Assembly: GCF_019042275.1 (NCBI RefSeq)
Contig: NZ_JAHQCW010000020.1
Span: 35,255 to 99,254 of the forward strand
Length of the DNA stretch: 64,000 nt
Direction of reading: 5' to 3'
Source of the DNA: Diplocloster agilis
Lineage (GTDB): Bacteria > Bacillota > Clostridia > Lachnospirales > Lachnospiraceae
The number at the start of each line of letters is the position of its first letter. Within the stretch, counting starts at the first letter, position 1. Below the pieces are notes generated by a model. The model saw nothing but the letters and a program-made list of their open reading frames with translations. It searched no databases and had not been told where the DNA came from. The translations under genes and the position numbers were made by a program. This document shows positions 1 through 7,992 of this stretch, piece by piece.

Positions 1-675
1 TTCAGCTATCACAGCCAGGAGATCCGGGAAAACCTTTATGATGGGATCAGGCCCCAAAGACCGGACAGAATCAATATCCTTCTGGCCCATGGTGGAGATG
101 ACAATCATATACCGGTCCGCAAGGATCTTCCGGCGGTCAGCGGATTCGACTATATAGCGCTGGGGCACATCCACAAACCGGGAATGCTGGCATCAGGCCG
201 CATGGCATATGCCGGGGCGCTGGAACCCATTGACATGAACGATACCGGGCCCCACGGTTATATTTCCGGGGAGATTGCAAACGGACAGCCCCGGATCACC
301 TTCGTCCGCGCCGCAAGCCGGGAATATTTACATAAGGAATGGCGGATAACCCCGGAGGATACCTTTGAAACCGTACGGGCCGGAATCAGACATTTTATAG
401 AAGAAAACAGCAGCCATAATATTTATAAAATCATACTCCGGGGCCAAAGAGATCCGGACATCTTTCTGGACCAGGAAGAGCTTCAGACGCTGGGAAACAT
501 CATCCGGGTAGAAGACGGGACAGAGCCTGATCTGGACTATGAGAAGCTTGAACGGGAACATGGAGACGATCTGGTGGGACGCTATATCCGGCGGTTGCGA
601 AGAATGCCGGATTCCCGGATAAACGAGGATGCGCTCTATTACGGCGTACATGCGCTGCTGCGCGGACAGAGGTAG
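1..675 (+). CDS. SbcD/YhaO-like metallophosphoesterase (DNA repair exonuclease), 3' part
   Basis: The reading frame is open from base 1, so the N-terminal half lies outside the window and 224 codons remain. Visible metallophosphoesterase signatures are LLAHGGD near residue 35 and ALGHIH near residue 55, the metal-binding histidine motifs of the Mre11/SbcD/YhaO family. The rest is a C-terminal capping region without recognised motifs. The next gene starts 7 bp downstream and encodes an SMC-like ATPase, the usual SbcC/YhaN partner, so the two probably form a nuclease-ATPase complex processing DNA ends. Family assignment is firm; the exact subfamily (SbcD or YhaO) is inferred from the partner. 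Confidence 0.85.
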   Translation, partial: FSYHSQEIRENLYDGIRPQRPDRINILLAHGGDDNHIPVRKDLPAVSGFDYIALGHIHKPGMLASGRMAYAGALEPIDMNDTGPHGYISGEIANGQPRITFVRAASREYLHKEWRITPEDTFETVRAGIRHFIEENSSHNIYKIILRGQRDPDIFLDQEELQTLGNIIRVEDGTEPDLDYEKLEREHGDDLVGRYIRRLRRMPDSRINEDALYYGVHALLRGQR

Positions 676-682
676 AAGATAT

Positions 683-2296
683 ATGGTCATACAGGAACTG
701 GATATAAAAAACTTCGGGAAATTTCATAACAGGCAGATACAGCTGTCCGAGGGACTGAATCTGATCTATGGGGAAAATGAGGCCGGGAAAACGACGGTTC
801 ACACTTTTATCCGGGGAATGCTGTTTGGGATGGAGAAGCAGCGGGGAAGAGCTTCCGCTTCGGACGCTTACCGGATGTATGAGCCGTGGGAAAATCCCGT
901 TTATTATGCGGGCGGGATGCGGTTCGTCTGCGGGGGCAAGGTGTTCCGGCTGTCCCGCAGTTTTGCCAGGATTGGAAGAAAGACGGAACTGGTCTGTGAA
1001 ACGGACGGGGAAGAGCTGTCGGTGGAGCAGGGCGATCTGCAGATGCTGCTGGACGGCATGACAGAAACCGTCTACCGCAATACTTGGTGCATCGGACAGC
1101 ATAGATCCGGCACGGAGGAATCCCTCGCCCAGGCGCTGGGCAATTATATGGCCGGCTATGAGGAAACCGGCGATACCACGCTGGACGTTTCCGAGGCGGT
1201 AAAATGTCTGAAGGAAAATAGAAAAGACCTGAACGCCCGGAAAAAAACACTTAAGCTTGAATGGGAAAAACAGACTCAGAGTCAGGAGCTGAGAGGGGAA
1301 CTTCTGGAAGAGGAAATCCGTCAGAAGGAAAAGAAGCGCAATACACTGGCGGCGGAAATCTCACAAGCGTCGGCAGCCATGACCACAAGCCGCGTTACTT
1401 CGCCTGCTGCGGACATTCCTTCAGATACAGATGCAGAATCTCAGATAAGCCACAGGCGTTCGGACAGGGAGCCGGATCCTTCCCCCGGGAAAAGGTTTCA
1501 ACAAAGATCTTCGGGGGCGTCGTGGTATATATGTTTATTTCTGATCCTGGCGGGGATTTTGGGAGTTCTATTTTCCCCCTGGATGTGGGCCAGAATTGGA
1601 TCAGTCGTGATAATCGCCGTAGCTATTACTCTGTTATTCATCAGAAATAGAACGATAAAGGATCAGCAGGAAGCGGAATCGAAAAAAGAAAACGAGTCCC
1701 TTCAATGGAAGAAAAAAGAGTGGGCCTGCCAGCAGCTTCTGGATGAAATTCATGAGTTGAAATTAAAACAGGAAGCGTTCGCCTTGGAACAGGAGGAAGA
1801 AAATCCGACGCTGGCCCAGATCAGGCGCCTGGACGAACAGCTGGCCGCGGTTGACCTGGCCGAAGCCACGATCCGCCAAATCGCGGAAGAGATCCATGCG
1901 GGAATGGGCAGCAAACTGGAACGCACGGTTTCCATGATATTCTCTCAGATGACCGGCCGTAAATACAACCGTATCCACCTGGACGAAAAATTAAAGCTGA
2001 GAATTCATACCTCCGATCAGGTGCTGACACCGGAGCAGGTCAGCCGCGGCACCATGGAACAGCTGTATTTCGCGCTGCGCATGGCGGTGGGGCAGCTGTT
2101 CTGCCCGGACACCCCGATGCCGGTCCTGCTGGACGACGCCTTCGCCTATTATGACCAAACGAGATTGGAACAGACGCTGCGATGGCTGTCCGCCTGTCCG
2201 AACCAGGTGCTTTTATTCACCTGCCATAAGAGAGAACAGGAGATTCTGGATCATTGGGGAATTCCCTACCACGAAGTCCGGTTGACGGATTATTAG
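683..2296 (+). CDS. SMC-like AAA ATPase (YhaN/SbcC-type partner of the upstream nuclease)
   Basis: A 537-residue protein. The start chosen is ATG 683, 7 bp after the nuclease stop and preceded by a purine-rich GAGG; an in-frame ATG at 629 would run into the upstream gene. Walker A is GENEAGKTT at residues 30-38. Near the C terminus come a signature-like VSRGTMEQLYFALR and a Walker B, PVLLDDAFAYYD. The middle holds coiled-coil-type charged sequence and two hydrophobic segments around residues 270-325 that look like a membrane hairpin, a feature of YhaN-like proteins. At 537 residues it is much shorter than typical SbcC or YhaN (about 900-1000), so the coiled-coil arms are reduced. It probably acts with the upstream phosphoesterase in DNA end processing, perhaps at the membrane. 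Confidence 0.8.
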   Translation: MVIQELDIKNFGKFHNRQIQLSEGLNLIYGENEAGKTTVHTFIRGMLFGMEKQRGRASASDAYRMYEPWENPVYYAGGMRFVCGGKVFRLSRSFARIGRKTELVCETDGEELSVEQGDLQMLLDGMTETVYRNTWCIGQHRSGTEESLAQALGNYMAGYEETGDTTLDVSEAVKCLKENRKDLNARKKTLKLEWEKQTQSQELRGELLEEEIRQKEKKRNTLAAEISQASAAMTTSRVTSPAADIPSDTDAESQISHRRSDREPDPSPGKRFQQRSSGASWYICLFLILAGILGVLFSPWMWARIGSVVIIAVAITLLFIRNRTIKDQQEAESKKENESLQWKKKEWACQQLLDEIHELKLKQEAFALEQEEENPTLAQIRRLDEQLAAVDLAEATIRQIAEEIHAGMGSKLERTVSMIFSQMTGRKYNRIHLDEKLKLRIHTSDQVLTPEQVSRGTMEQLYFALRMAVGQLFCPDTPMPVLLDDAFAYYDQTRLEQTLRWLSACPNQVLLFTCHKREQEILDHWGIPYHEVRLTDY

Positions 2297-2345
2297 TCTG
2301 TCATATACAGACACCGGATGGAAAATCGGATAAACTTTGGGACGC

Positions 2346-2409
2346 AAAGGGGCCGGAGTTCGGCGGGGCGGTTATACAACGGCTCCGTATGAACTCCGGC
2401 CCTTTAAAC
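2346..2409. terminator. Hairpin between convergent genes
   Basis: AAAGGGGCCGGAGTT and AACTCCGGCCCTTTAAA form a roughly 14-bp stem with one bulge and A/T tails on both sides. It lies between the convergent ATPase gene and prs, so it can serve both strands. Confidence 0.75.
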
Positions 2410-2416
2410 TAAAAAT

Positions 2417-3589
2417 TTATTTATTCTTATATTTTGCCAGCAGTTTCTGGATTCTGTCATTCGGATTCAACAGACCGCTGATAGAGGAATCATGATTCAA
2501 CGTATCGATAATCAAAGCGATGTACTTACTCATATCGCAGCTGATATAGTAAGGCCTGGACAGCAATTCCGGCGGCTGATAGACGACATTGGTCGTCAGC
2601 ACCCGGTCGAAGACGCCCTGCTCATAGGCCTTGTCGAATTTGGCCATGCCGTTGGTAAACAGGCCGAAGGTAGAGCACATGAAGATTCTTCTGGCTTTTC
2701 TGGCTTTTAATTCCGCGGCTACTTCCAGCATACTTTCCCCGGAGGAGATCATATCGTCGATGATAATCATGTCCTTGCCTTCCACATCCGCGCCCAGGAA
2801 TTCGTGGGCTACGATGGGATTCCGGCCTTCCACGACCTTTGTATAATCGCGGCGCTTATAGAACATACCCATATCCAGGCCCAGGACGTTGGCCATATAT
2901 ACCGCGCGGCTCATACCGCCTTCGTCGGGGCTGATGACCATCATGTGGGAAGAGTCGATATCCAGGTCCGGCTCATTGCGGAGCAGAGCCTTGATGAACT
3001 GGTAGACCGGCTGGACCGTATCAAATCCGTGAAGCGGGATGGCGTTCTGCACTCTGGGGTCGTGGGCGTCAAAGGTAATGATATTGTCAACACCCATGGA
3101 TACCAGCTCCTGCAGGCCCAGCGCGCAGTCCAGGGATTCCCGGCCGGAACGGCGGTGCTGCCGGCTTTCATACAGGAACGGCATGATTACGGTGATTCTT
3201 CTGGCTTTTCCGCCAACTGCGGAGATCACCCGCTTCAGATCCTGATAGTGGTCATCCGGAGACATCCGGTTCTGGTGTCCGCATAGGGAATAGGTAAGGC
3301 TGTAGTTGCATACGTCAACCATAATGTACAAGTCATAACCGCGGACGGATTCCATAAGGGCTCCCTTAGCTTCCCCGGTTCCAAAACGAGGTACTTTGGC
3401 GCCTACGATATAACTGTCCTTTTCATAATTGCGGAAATAGATCGTTTCCTTGTGTTCGTGTTCTCTGTCACGGCGCCACTTGACCAGGTAGTCGTTGATT
3501 CTCTCCCCCAGAGCCTTACAACTATCCAGAGGGATGATACCAAGGGTTCCTACCGGAACGGTCTCGAAAATTTGATCGTCGCTTGTCAT
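2417..3589 (-). CDS. prs: Ribose-phosphate pyrophosphokinase (PRPP synthetase), long divergent form
   Basis: A 390-residue protein that should make PRPP from ribose 5-phosphate and ATP for nucleotide, NAD, His and Trp synthesis. The PRPP-binding loop is IIIDDMISSGES near residue 275. The region around residues 145-165 reads FLYESRQHRRSGRESLD, corresponding to the flexible ATP loop of classical enzymes but clearly diverged. It is about 75 residues longer than the common bacterial enzyme, with extra sequence at the N terminus. ATG overlaps the stop of the upstream dnaC-like gene by one base (TAATG), so the two are translationally coupled in a dnaD-dnaC-prs operon. Family firm; the variant type is read from length and motif divergence. 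Confidence 0.9.
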   Translation of the reverse strand: MTSDDQIFETVPVGTLGIIPLDSCKALGERINDYLVKWRRDREHEHKETIYFRNYEKDSYIVGAKVPRFGTGEAKGALMESVRGYDLYIMVDVCNYSLTYSLCGHQNRMSPDDHYQDLKRVISAVGGKARRITVIMPFLYESRQHRRSGRESLDCALGLQELVSMGVDNIITFDAHDPRVQNAIPLHGFDTVQPVYQFIKALLRNEPDLDIDSSHMMVISPDEGGMSRAVYMANVLGLDMGMFYKRRDYTKVVEGRNPIVAHEFLGADVEGKDMIIIDDMISSGESMLEVAAELKARKARRIFMCSTFGLFTNGMAKFDKAYEQGVFDRVLTTNVVYQPPELLSRPYYISCDMSKYIALIIDTLNHDSSISGLLNPNDRIQKLLAKYKNK

Positions 3590-4581
3590 TACAGATTTCC
3601 TCCTAATTTCTTTTTTATTCTTATATCTTCACCAACCAGCTTCAGCATGGTGTAGTTACTAGTTATTCTGGAAAAGGTCCGTTCGCTGTAGGTGCGCACG
3701 AAAATTTCCAACGGCAGATTCGTCGATATGATGACGGATTTTTTCCTGGCAATTCGCTCCTGAACACATAAAAACAACTGGGAGGAGGTGAAGGAATTCG
3801 TAAGCTCCGTACCCAGATCGTCGATGATCAGAAGATCGCAGTCAAAGATGTACTGATACATATTCTCTTCCGGACTATTATTGCCGGAAAAGGTATTTTT
3901 AGCAAAAATGTCAAATAATTGAAATGCGGTCAGATAGATGACCGAATGCGCGGTATCGATCAATTCTTTGGCGATACAGTTAGACAAAAAAGTCTTCCCG
4001 ACTCCGGTATCTCCGTAGAAGAAAAGATTGCGATGTTTCGTATCAAAGGTTTTTACAAAATCCAGACATTCCATCACGGCGCTTTTGGCGGTCTCCAGAG
4101 CCGTACGGCCGGTAGAGGGATCTTTCACACGGTCATCATAGAATTCATAGGTAAAATGGGAAAAATTCTCTGACTGCAGGATTTCTTTCAGATTGGATTG
4201 GGTATAAAGCATATCAATCACTGCCTGTTTAAAGCAATGACACTTGGAATTACCGATAAAACCGGTGTCATGGCAGTCCGGGCAGTCATAAGAAGGCTCC
4301 ATATAGTCGGCGGGAAATCCGGCCCCGGCCATGAGAGCCTGCCTTTTTTTCGACAAAGCGGCTATGCTTTCTTTCAGGTTATCCAGCGCATTTGGATCTC
4401 CGGAGAGCATCTTGCGCGCCTGCTCCACACTTAAGTTGGATATGGACGCGTCCAGTTCTTTAACCTGGGGGAGCGTCTCGTACACCTCCTTGATGCGGGC
4501 GTCCTGCAGATGGCGGTTGTGCAGCTGTTTGCGGTTGTATTCCCGAATAATGGTATCGTACTGTGAATTTGTCAGTGCCAA
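3589..4581 (-). CDS. DnaC/DnaI-like helicase loader ATPase
   Basis: A 330-residue AAA+ protein of the DnaC/IstB/DnaI group. A Cys cluster (C100, C103, C114, C116) in the pattern CPDC-x10-CHC resembles the zinc-binding domain of DnaI. Walker A is GDTGVGKT at 190-197 and Walker B LLIIDDLGTE around 250-259. The start is a TTG at 4581-4579 with AAGGAGG eight bases upstream; no ATG fits as well. It follows the DnaD-domain gene by 24 bp and overlaps prs by one base. Its likely role is loading the replicative helicase at origins or restart sites together with the DnaD protein. It is not an IstB transposase helper, since no IS genes are nearby. Confidence 0.88.
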   Translation of the reverse strand: MALTNSQYDTIIREYNRKQLHNRHLQDARIKEVYETLPQVKELDASISNLSVEQARKMLSGDPNALDNLKESIAALSKKRQALMAGAGFPADYMEPSYDCPDCHDTGFIGNSKCHCFKQAVIDMLYTQSNLKEILQSENFSHFTYEFYDDRVKDPSTGRTALETAKSAVMECLDFVKTFDTKHRNLFFYGDTGVGKTFLSNCIAKELIDTAHSVIYLTAFQLFDIFAKNTFSGNNSPEENMYQYIFDCDLLIIDDLGTELTNSFTSSQLFLCVQERIARKKSVIISTNLPLEIFVRTYSERTFSRITSNYTMLKLVGEDIRIKKKLGGNL

Positions 4582-4605
4582 ATCGGCGCCTCCTTTGTTG
4601 GAATT

Positions 4606-5709
4606 CTATCTGGTATGTAATAGCTGTTTTTCCAACTGCTCATAGTCATAATTTCGCTGGTGAAAGTTATTAAACTTGTTTGTTTCCGGCGCTGTCTTCG
4701 CCCGGGCTGTCTTGCGGGTATCCTTTGTTTTCTCATGTTCCTCATCCAGTGTCCGGATATCGGACAGATGCCGGATGTTGTTGGACTTCCATTTCTTCAG
4801 GATGGAATCCGCGTATTCAAAACTGGGCTGATGAATCGAACTGATCGTCCGGTTGCAGGCTTCCAGTATAATATCCAGAGAAAAGGCATATTCTTCCAGC
4901 CACTTGCGGATATAAGCGGCTTCCGGCTCGGCAGGGGCCCGTCCCTTGATGCCGAAGGCTTTCATTACCGCATAATAATTCCGGTTATAGGCCGCGGAAG
5001 CTTCTTTGGCCTGCTGAATGGTGGAAATATGCGCATCCGACCAGGCCAGCGCGACGGTTTTCATATACCGGAAACTTTTGCTTCCCTTGGAAATACAGTA
5101 CTCGATCAGATACTCGATCAATTCCGCGGAAAAATGCAGCTCATCATGGAAGAACAGAATATAAGTCACTTCGGAAGGGCTTAAGGGTTTCCCCAGATAC
5201 TGTTCCGCAATAAAAATCAACTGGCGGATCTCTTCTTTTTGAAGGAAGGCTTCCAGTTGACCGGTCGAATAGGAAGGAAGTTCCGCTGTTTCCTGTCGGG
5301 GCGCGTCCTGCCTGGGGGACGTCTGCCTGGCCGTAACAGACGCCGGTGCTTTGGGTTCCGCCGCTGTGACACTCACCTGTTCCTCTGCAAGCTTCGCCGC
5401 CTGCAGGCCTTCGGTGATACAAATACTCTTGAGAGACTTGTCCTCCCCGTATTCCAATTGCAGTAAATTCAGCTTTTCCCAGTATTTTAACGCTCGCTTT
5501 ACATCTTTTTCCGTATGGTTGAACCTGTCCGCGATGGAGGAAATCGATACTTCCGGAGCCTTCGCGGCAGAAGTGGAAAGACAACGCAGCAGGTAAAGAT
5601 ATACCTTCACAAACTCACCGTTTGCTTCCGGCATATATGTGTCGATAAAATGGTTGGAGACCATCGTGGAGTCGGGATTGTTTTTAGAGTATAGATGGAT
5701 ACTTCCCAT
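4606..5709 (-). CDS. DnaD-domain replication initiation protein
   Basis: About 367 residues. The N-terminal 90 residues look like a winged helix (MYLYLLRCL-like start, then ...ISSIADRFNHTEKDVKRAL). After a Pro/Thr/Gln-rich linker come two DnaD/DnaB C-terminal type helical repeats, one around 155-215 (FHDELHFSAELIEYLIEYC) and one around 255-315 (YIRKWLEEYAFSLDIILEAC). ATG 5709 was chosen, with AGGTG eight bases upstream; a GTG three codons earlier (5718) is possible. It heads the operon dnaD-dnaC-prs and its promoter region carries the DnaA box cluster. It should act in primosome assembly with the helicase loader. The domain call is strong. Confidence 0.85.
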   Translation of the reverse strand: MGSIHLYSKNNPDSTMVSNHFIDTYMPEANGEFVKVYLYLLRCLSTSAAKAPEVSISSIADRFNHTEKDVKRALKYWEKLNLLQLEYGEDKSLKSICITEGLQAAKLAEEQVSVTAAEPKAPASVTARQTSPRQDAPRQETAELPSYSTGQLEAFLQKEEIRQLIFIAEQYLGKPLSPSEVTYILFFHDELHFSAELIEYLIEYCISKGSKSFRYMKTVALAWSDAHISTIQQAKEASAAYNRNYYAVMKAFGIKGRAPAEPEAAYIRKWLEEYAFSLDIILEACNRTISSIHQPSFEYADSILKKWKSNNIRHLSDIRTLDEEHEKTKDTRKTARAKTAPETNKFNNFHQRNYDYEQLEKQLLHTR

Positions 5710-5853
5710 GTAGTTCACCTGCGCCTTTCATGAAATATGCAGCGCAGATCTTAAACTGCGTCACATTCGAACAACGACATTATAGCATAGGTTTCAAATC
5801 TTGCAAACAGCAATTTTCTTAAGTTCAATGGGGTTAAAGTTAAGGCAGTTTTA

Positions 5854-6046
5854 TGTGGATAATGTGGATAATGTGGATAAATCCATCTGTGAATTGTTTG
5901 ACAATTCTGTACAACCGCTTTCAGAGAGCGGTAAGACGACTTTTGTCGAAATTCATAATTTGTTTATGTTAACGGAGTAATCCACAAAAAAATCCACACA
6001 TCTATCGGGGCCATTCTGTTGATAAATGTGTGGATAATGTGGATAA
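5854..6046 (-). promoter_or_regulatory. DnaA box cluster upstream of dnaD-dnaC-prs
   Basis: Five exact copies of the DnaA box TTATCCACA (read on the minus strand) lie at 5854-5862, 5863-5871, 5872-5880, 6029-6037 and 6038-6046. The first three abut head to tail with a 9-bp period and the last two abut each other. Weaker boxes (TAATCCACA near 5979, TGTTGATAA near 6018) sit between. Also present are GAATTGT-TTG-ACAATTC (5891-5907) and the hairpin ACCGCT-N7-AGCGGT (5914-5932). This fills the 337-bp gap between dnaD and murC. DnaA binding is inferred from consensus; it could be autoregulation of replication genes, a DnaA-titrating cluster, or an accessory origin-like site. Confidence 0.75.
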
Positions 6047-7426
6047 CTATTGTCCAAGCAGATGTTCCCCAATGCGGTACACGTCTCCGGCGCCCATAGT
6101 TATCAACAAATCACCGTGTATACAATTTTCTAATAAAAAGTTTTCGATTTCATCAAAGGATGGAAAATAGTGGGCGTTGACATTCAGCGTTCTCAACTCG
6201 GATAATAAATCGGAGGAACTTATGCCAATCGTATTCTTTTCTCTGGCGGCGTAAATATCAGCCAGCACCACATAATCAGCTGCGGACAGCGCCTGGGCGA
6301 ATTCCTTTAAGAAGGCCTGGGTTCTGGTATAAGTGTGGGGCTGGAACACGCACCAGATACGATTATGGGGATAATTCCGGGCGGCCGATAATGTAGCTGC
6401 GATCTCCGTGGGATGATGGGCATAGTCATCCAGAATGGTAACGCCGGCGACTTCTCCTTTATACTCGAAACGGCGGTCCGTGCCGGAGAAGGACAAAAGC
6501 CCCTGCTGCACGATGGCAAGCGGTATCTGAAGGCTTTCGGCCAGCGCTATGGCGGCCAGCGCGTTGGAAACATTGTGAATGCCTGGAACCATCAGCTGCA
6601 TGCGGCTTTGAAAAACGCCGTTTTTATAAAGGTCAAAGGAACCGTGGGCCAGTTCATCGAAGGAGACATTGCGGTATGAATAAGTACAGTCGGCGTTGGA
6701 ACCGTAAGTAATGACCTGGCAGTCCAGACCATCCGTGATCTCCCCGAAGCGTTCGATCTCCCCGTTGATGATCAGAGTGCCGTCGCTTGGAAGCCGTTTG
6801 GCAAATTCCCGGAAAGAGCTGCGGATATCTTCTATATCTTTAAAGAAATCCAGATGATCCGCTTCTATATTCAGTATCAGGCTGATGGTAGGATAGAAAT
6901 GCAGGAAGCTGTTGGTATATTCACAGGCTTCCGTTATAAATGTGTCCGAGTTTCCTACCCGGATATTTCCGCCAATGGATTTTAAGATGCCGCCGACCGA
7001 GATGGTGGGGTCCTTTTCTGCGGCCAGAAGGATCTGGCTGATCATGGATGTGGTGGTGGTTTTGCCGTGGGTGCCGGATACGGCGATGGCGGTGCGGTAA
7101 TTCCGCATCATCTGCCCTAGGAGTTCAGCCCGGCTCAGCATAGGAAGCTTAAGCTCCAGCGCCCGGTTATATTCCGGATTGTCAGGATGGATCGCTGCGG
7201 TATATACGACCAGATCCGGAATGTTATCCAGATTGGAGGCTCTCTGTCCGTAATAGATCCTGGCGCCCAGGGATTCCAGTTTCTCTGTCAGTTCGGATTT
7301 TTTCGCATCGGACCCGGAGATGGGAAAGCCCTCCTTTAATAATATCTCAGCCAGGCCGCTCATACTGATTCCGCCGATTCCGATGAAATGTACATGGATC
7401 GGACTTTCAAAATTAATTTTATACAT
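6047..7426 (-). CDS. murC: UDP-N-acetylmuramate--L-alanine ligase
   Basis: A 459-residue Mur ligase that adds L-Ala to UDP-MurNAc in cytoplasmic peptidoglycan precursor synthesis. The N-terminal GIGGISMSGLAEI loop binds the UDP-sugar, the ATP loop is SGTHGKTTTT near residues 110-120, and the C-terminal domain carries YAHHPTEI. Length matches the family. ATG 7426 was chosen because GGAGGA lies seven bases upstream; an earlier ATG at 7444 would place that ribosome binding site inside the gene. It stands alone on the minus strand and its stop codon abuts the last DnaA box. A small inverted repeat GTGAAA-N6-TTTCAC (7473-7490) lies about 50 bp upstream and might be an operator. Confidence 0.95.
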   Translation of the reverse strand: MYKINFESPIHVHFIGIGGISMSGLAEILLKEGFPISGSDAKKSELTEKLESLGARIYYGQRASNLDNIPDLVVYTAAIHPDNPEYNRALELKLPMLSRAELLGQMMRNYRTAIAVSGTHGKTTTTSMISQILLAAEKDPTISVGGILKSIGGNIRVGNSDTFITEACEYTNSFLHFYPTISLILNIEADHLDFFKDIEDIRSSFREFAKRLPSDGTLIINGEIERFGEITDGLDCQVITYGSNADCTYSYRNVSFDELAHGSFDLYKNGVFQSRMQLMVPGIHNVSNALAAIALAESLQIPLAIVQQGLLSFSGTDRRFEYKGEVAGVTILDDYAHHPTEIAATLSAARNYPHNRIWCVFQPHTYTRTQAFLKEFAQALSAADYVVLADIYAAREKNTIGISSSDLLSELRTLNVNAHYFPSFDEIENFLLENCIHGDLLITMGAGDVYRIGEHLLGQ

Positions 7427-7702
7427 AATTTCCTCCAGCAGCACATAAACTGTGCCATAGATTTAAGTAGATGTGAAAGTTTAGTTTCACAATTACACTT
7501 CCTATTAGAAATACAGTTTAAAGATACAGTATTGTTTAGAACTAATTCGGTACACTTTTTCCCCGCGGGATTTAAACTCCACGCCGGGAAAGGCGCCCAA
7601 GACGCCGGGATGACGATGGTTATTTCTGTAAGACAAAGTCCTATGGCCATTATATCTCATAAGTATATAAAAATACAAATAAATTTAAAAAGAGGGGGAC
7701 AA

Positions 7703-7729
7703 GCAGTTCGCACCGCACGATAATGTATA
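7703..7729 (+). repeat. Direct repeat unit A in murC-glgC intergenic region
   Basis: A 27-bp unit ending GCACGATAATGTATA; it matches unit B at 7772-7798 in 24 of 27 positions with 69-bp spacing. The rest of the 566-bp gap (7427-7992) is AT-rich and holds only the glgC promoter and small hairpins. Confidence 0.6.
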
Positions 7730-7771
7730 CCCCAGGGGCATCCCATTAACACATGCCCTACGGGCTGGCGT

Positions 7772-7798
7772 GCAGTTATCACTGCACGATAATGTATA
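7772..7798 (+). repeat. Direct repeat unit B with perfect 8-bp palindrome
   Basis: The second 27-bp unit. Its left half, with two flanking bases, forms CGTGCAGT-TATC-ACTGCACG (7770-7789), a perfect 8-bp stem with a 4-base loop. No open reading frame of note crosses it. It may be a regulatory element or a short dispersed repeat. Confidence 0.6.
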
Positions 7799-7931
7799 AA
7801 AATCTGACAAAATTTTACAAAATTTGTGCAAAATGATGTCAAAAAAATTATGGAGTCATTTATTATATGCAAAAATATCGACTGTTGTGTTAAAAAGCAA
7901 TGAAAATATTATATGTTTTTTGTAAATTTTG

Positions 7932-7960
7932 TTCACGGTTTATTAATTTTATGATATAAT
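7932..7960 (+). promoter_or_regulatory. Sigma-A-type promoter for glgC-glgD
   Basis: TTCACG at 7932-7937, a 17-bp spacer and a perfect TATAAT at 7955-7960 lie 33 bp before the glgC start, followed by a GAGGAG ribosome binding site. Confidence 0.7.
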
Positions 7961-7992
7961 GTATAAAATAAATTACAGCGAGGAGTGATTGC

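Noticed and set aside
5854..6046. Reading the DnaA box cluster as the chromosome origin
   Set aside because: No dnaA, dnaN, rpmH or similar origin genes nearby; a regulatory or titration cluster fits better without genome GC-skew data.
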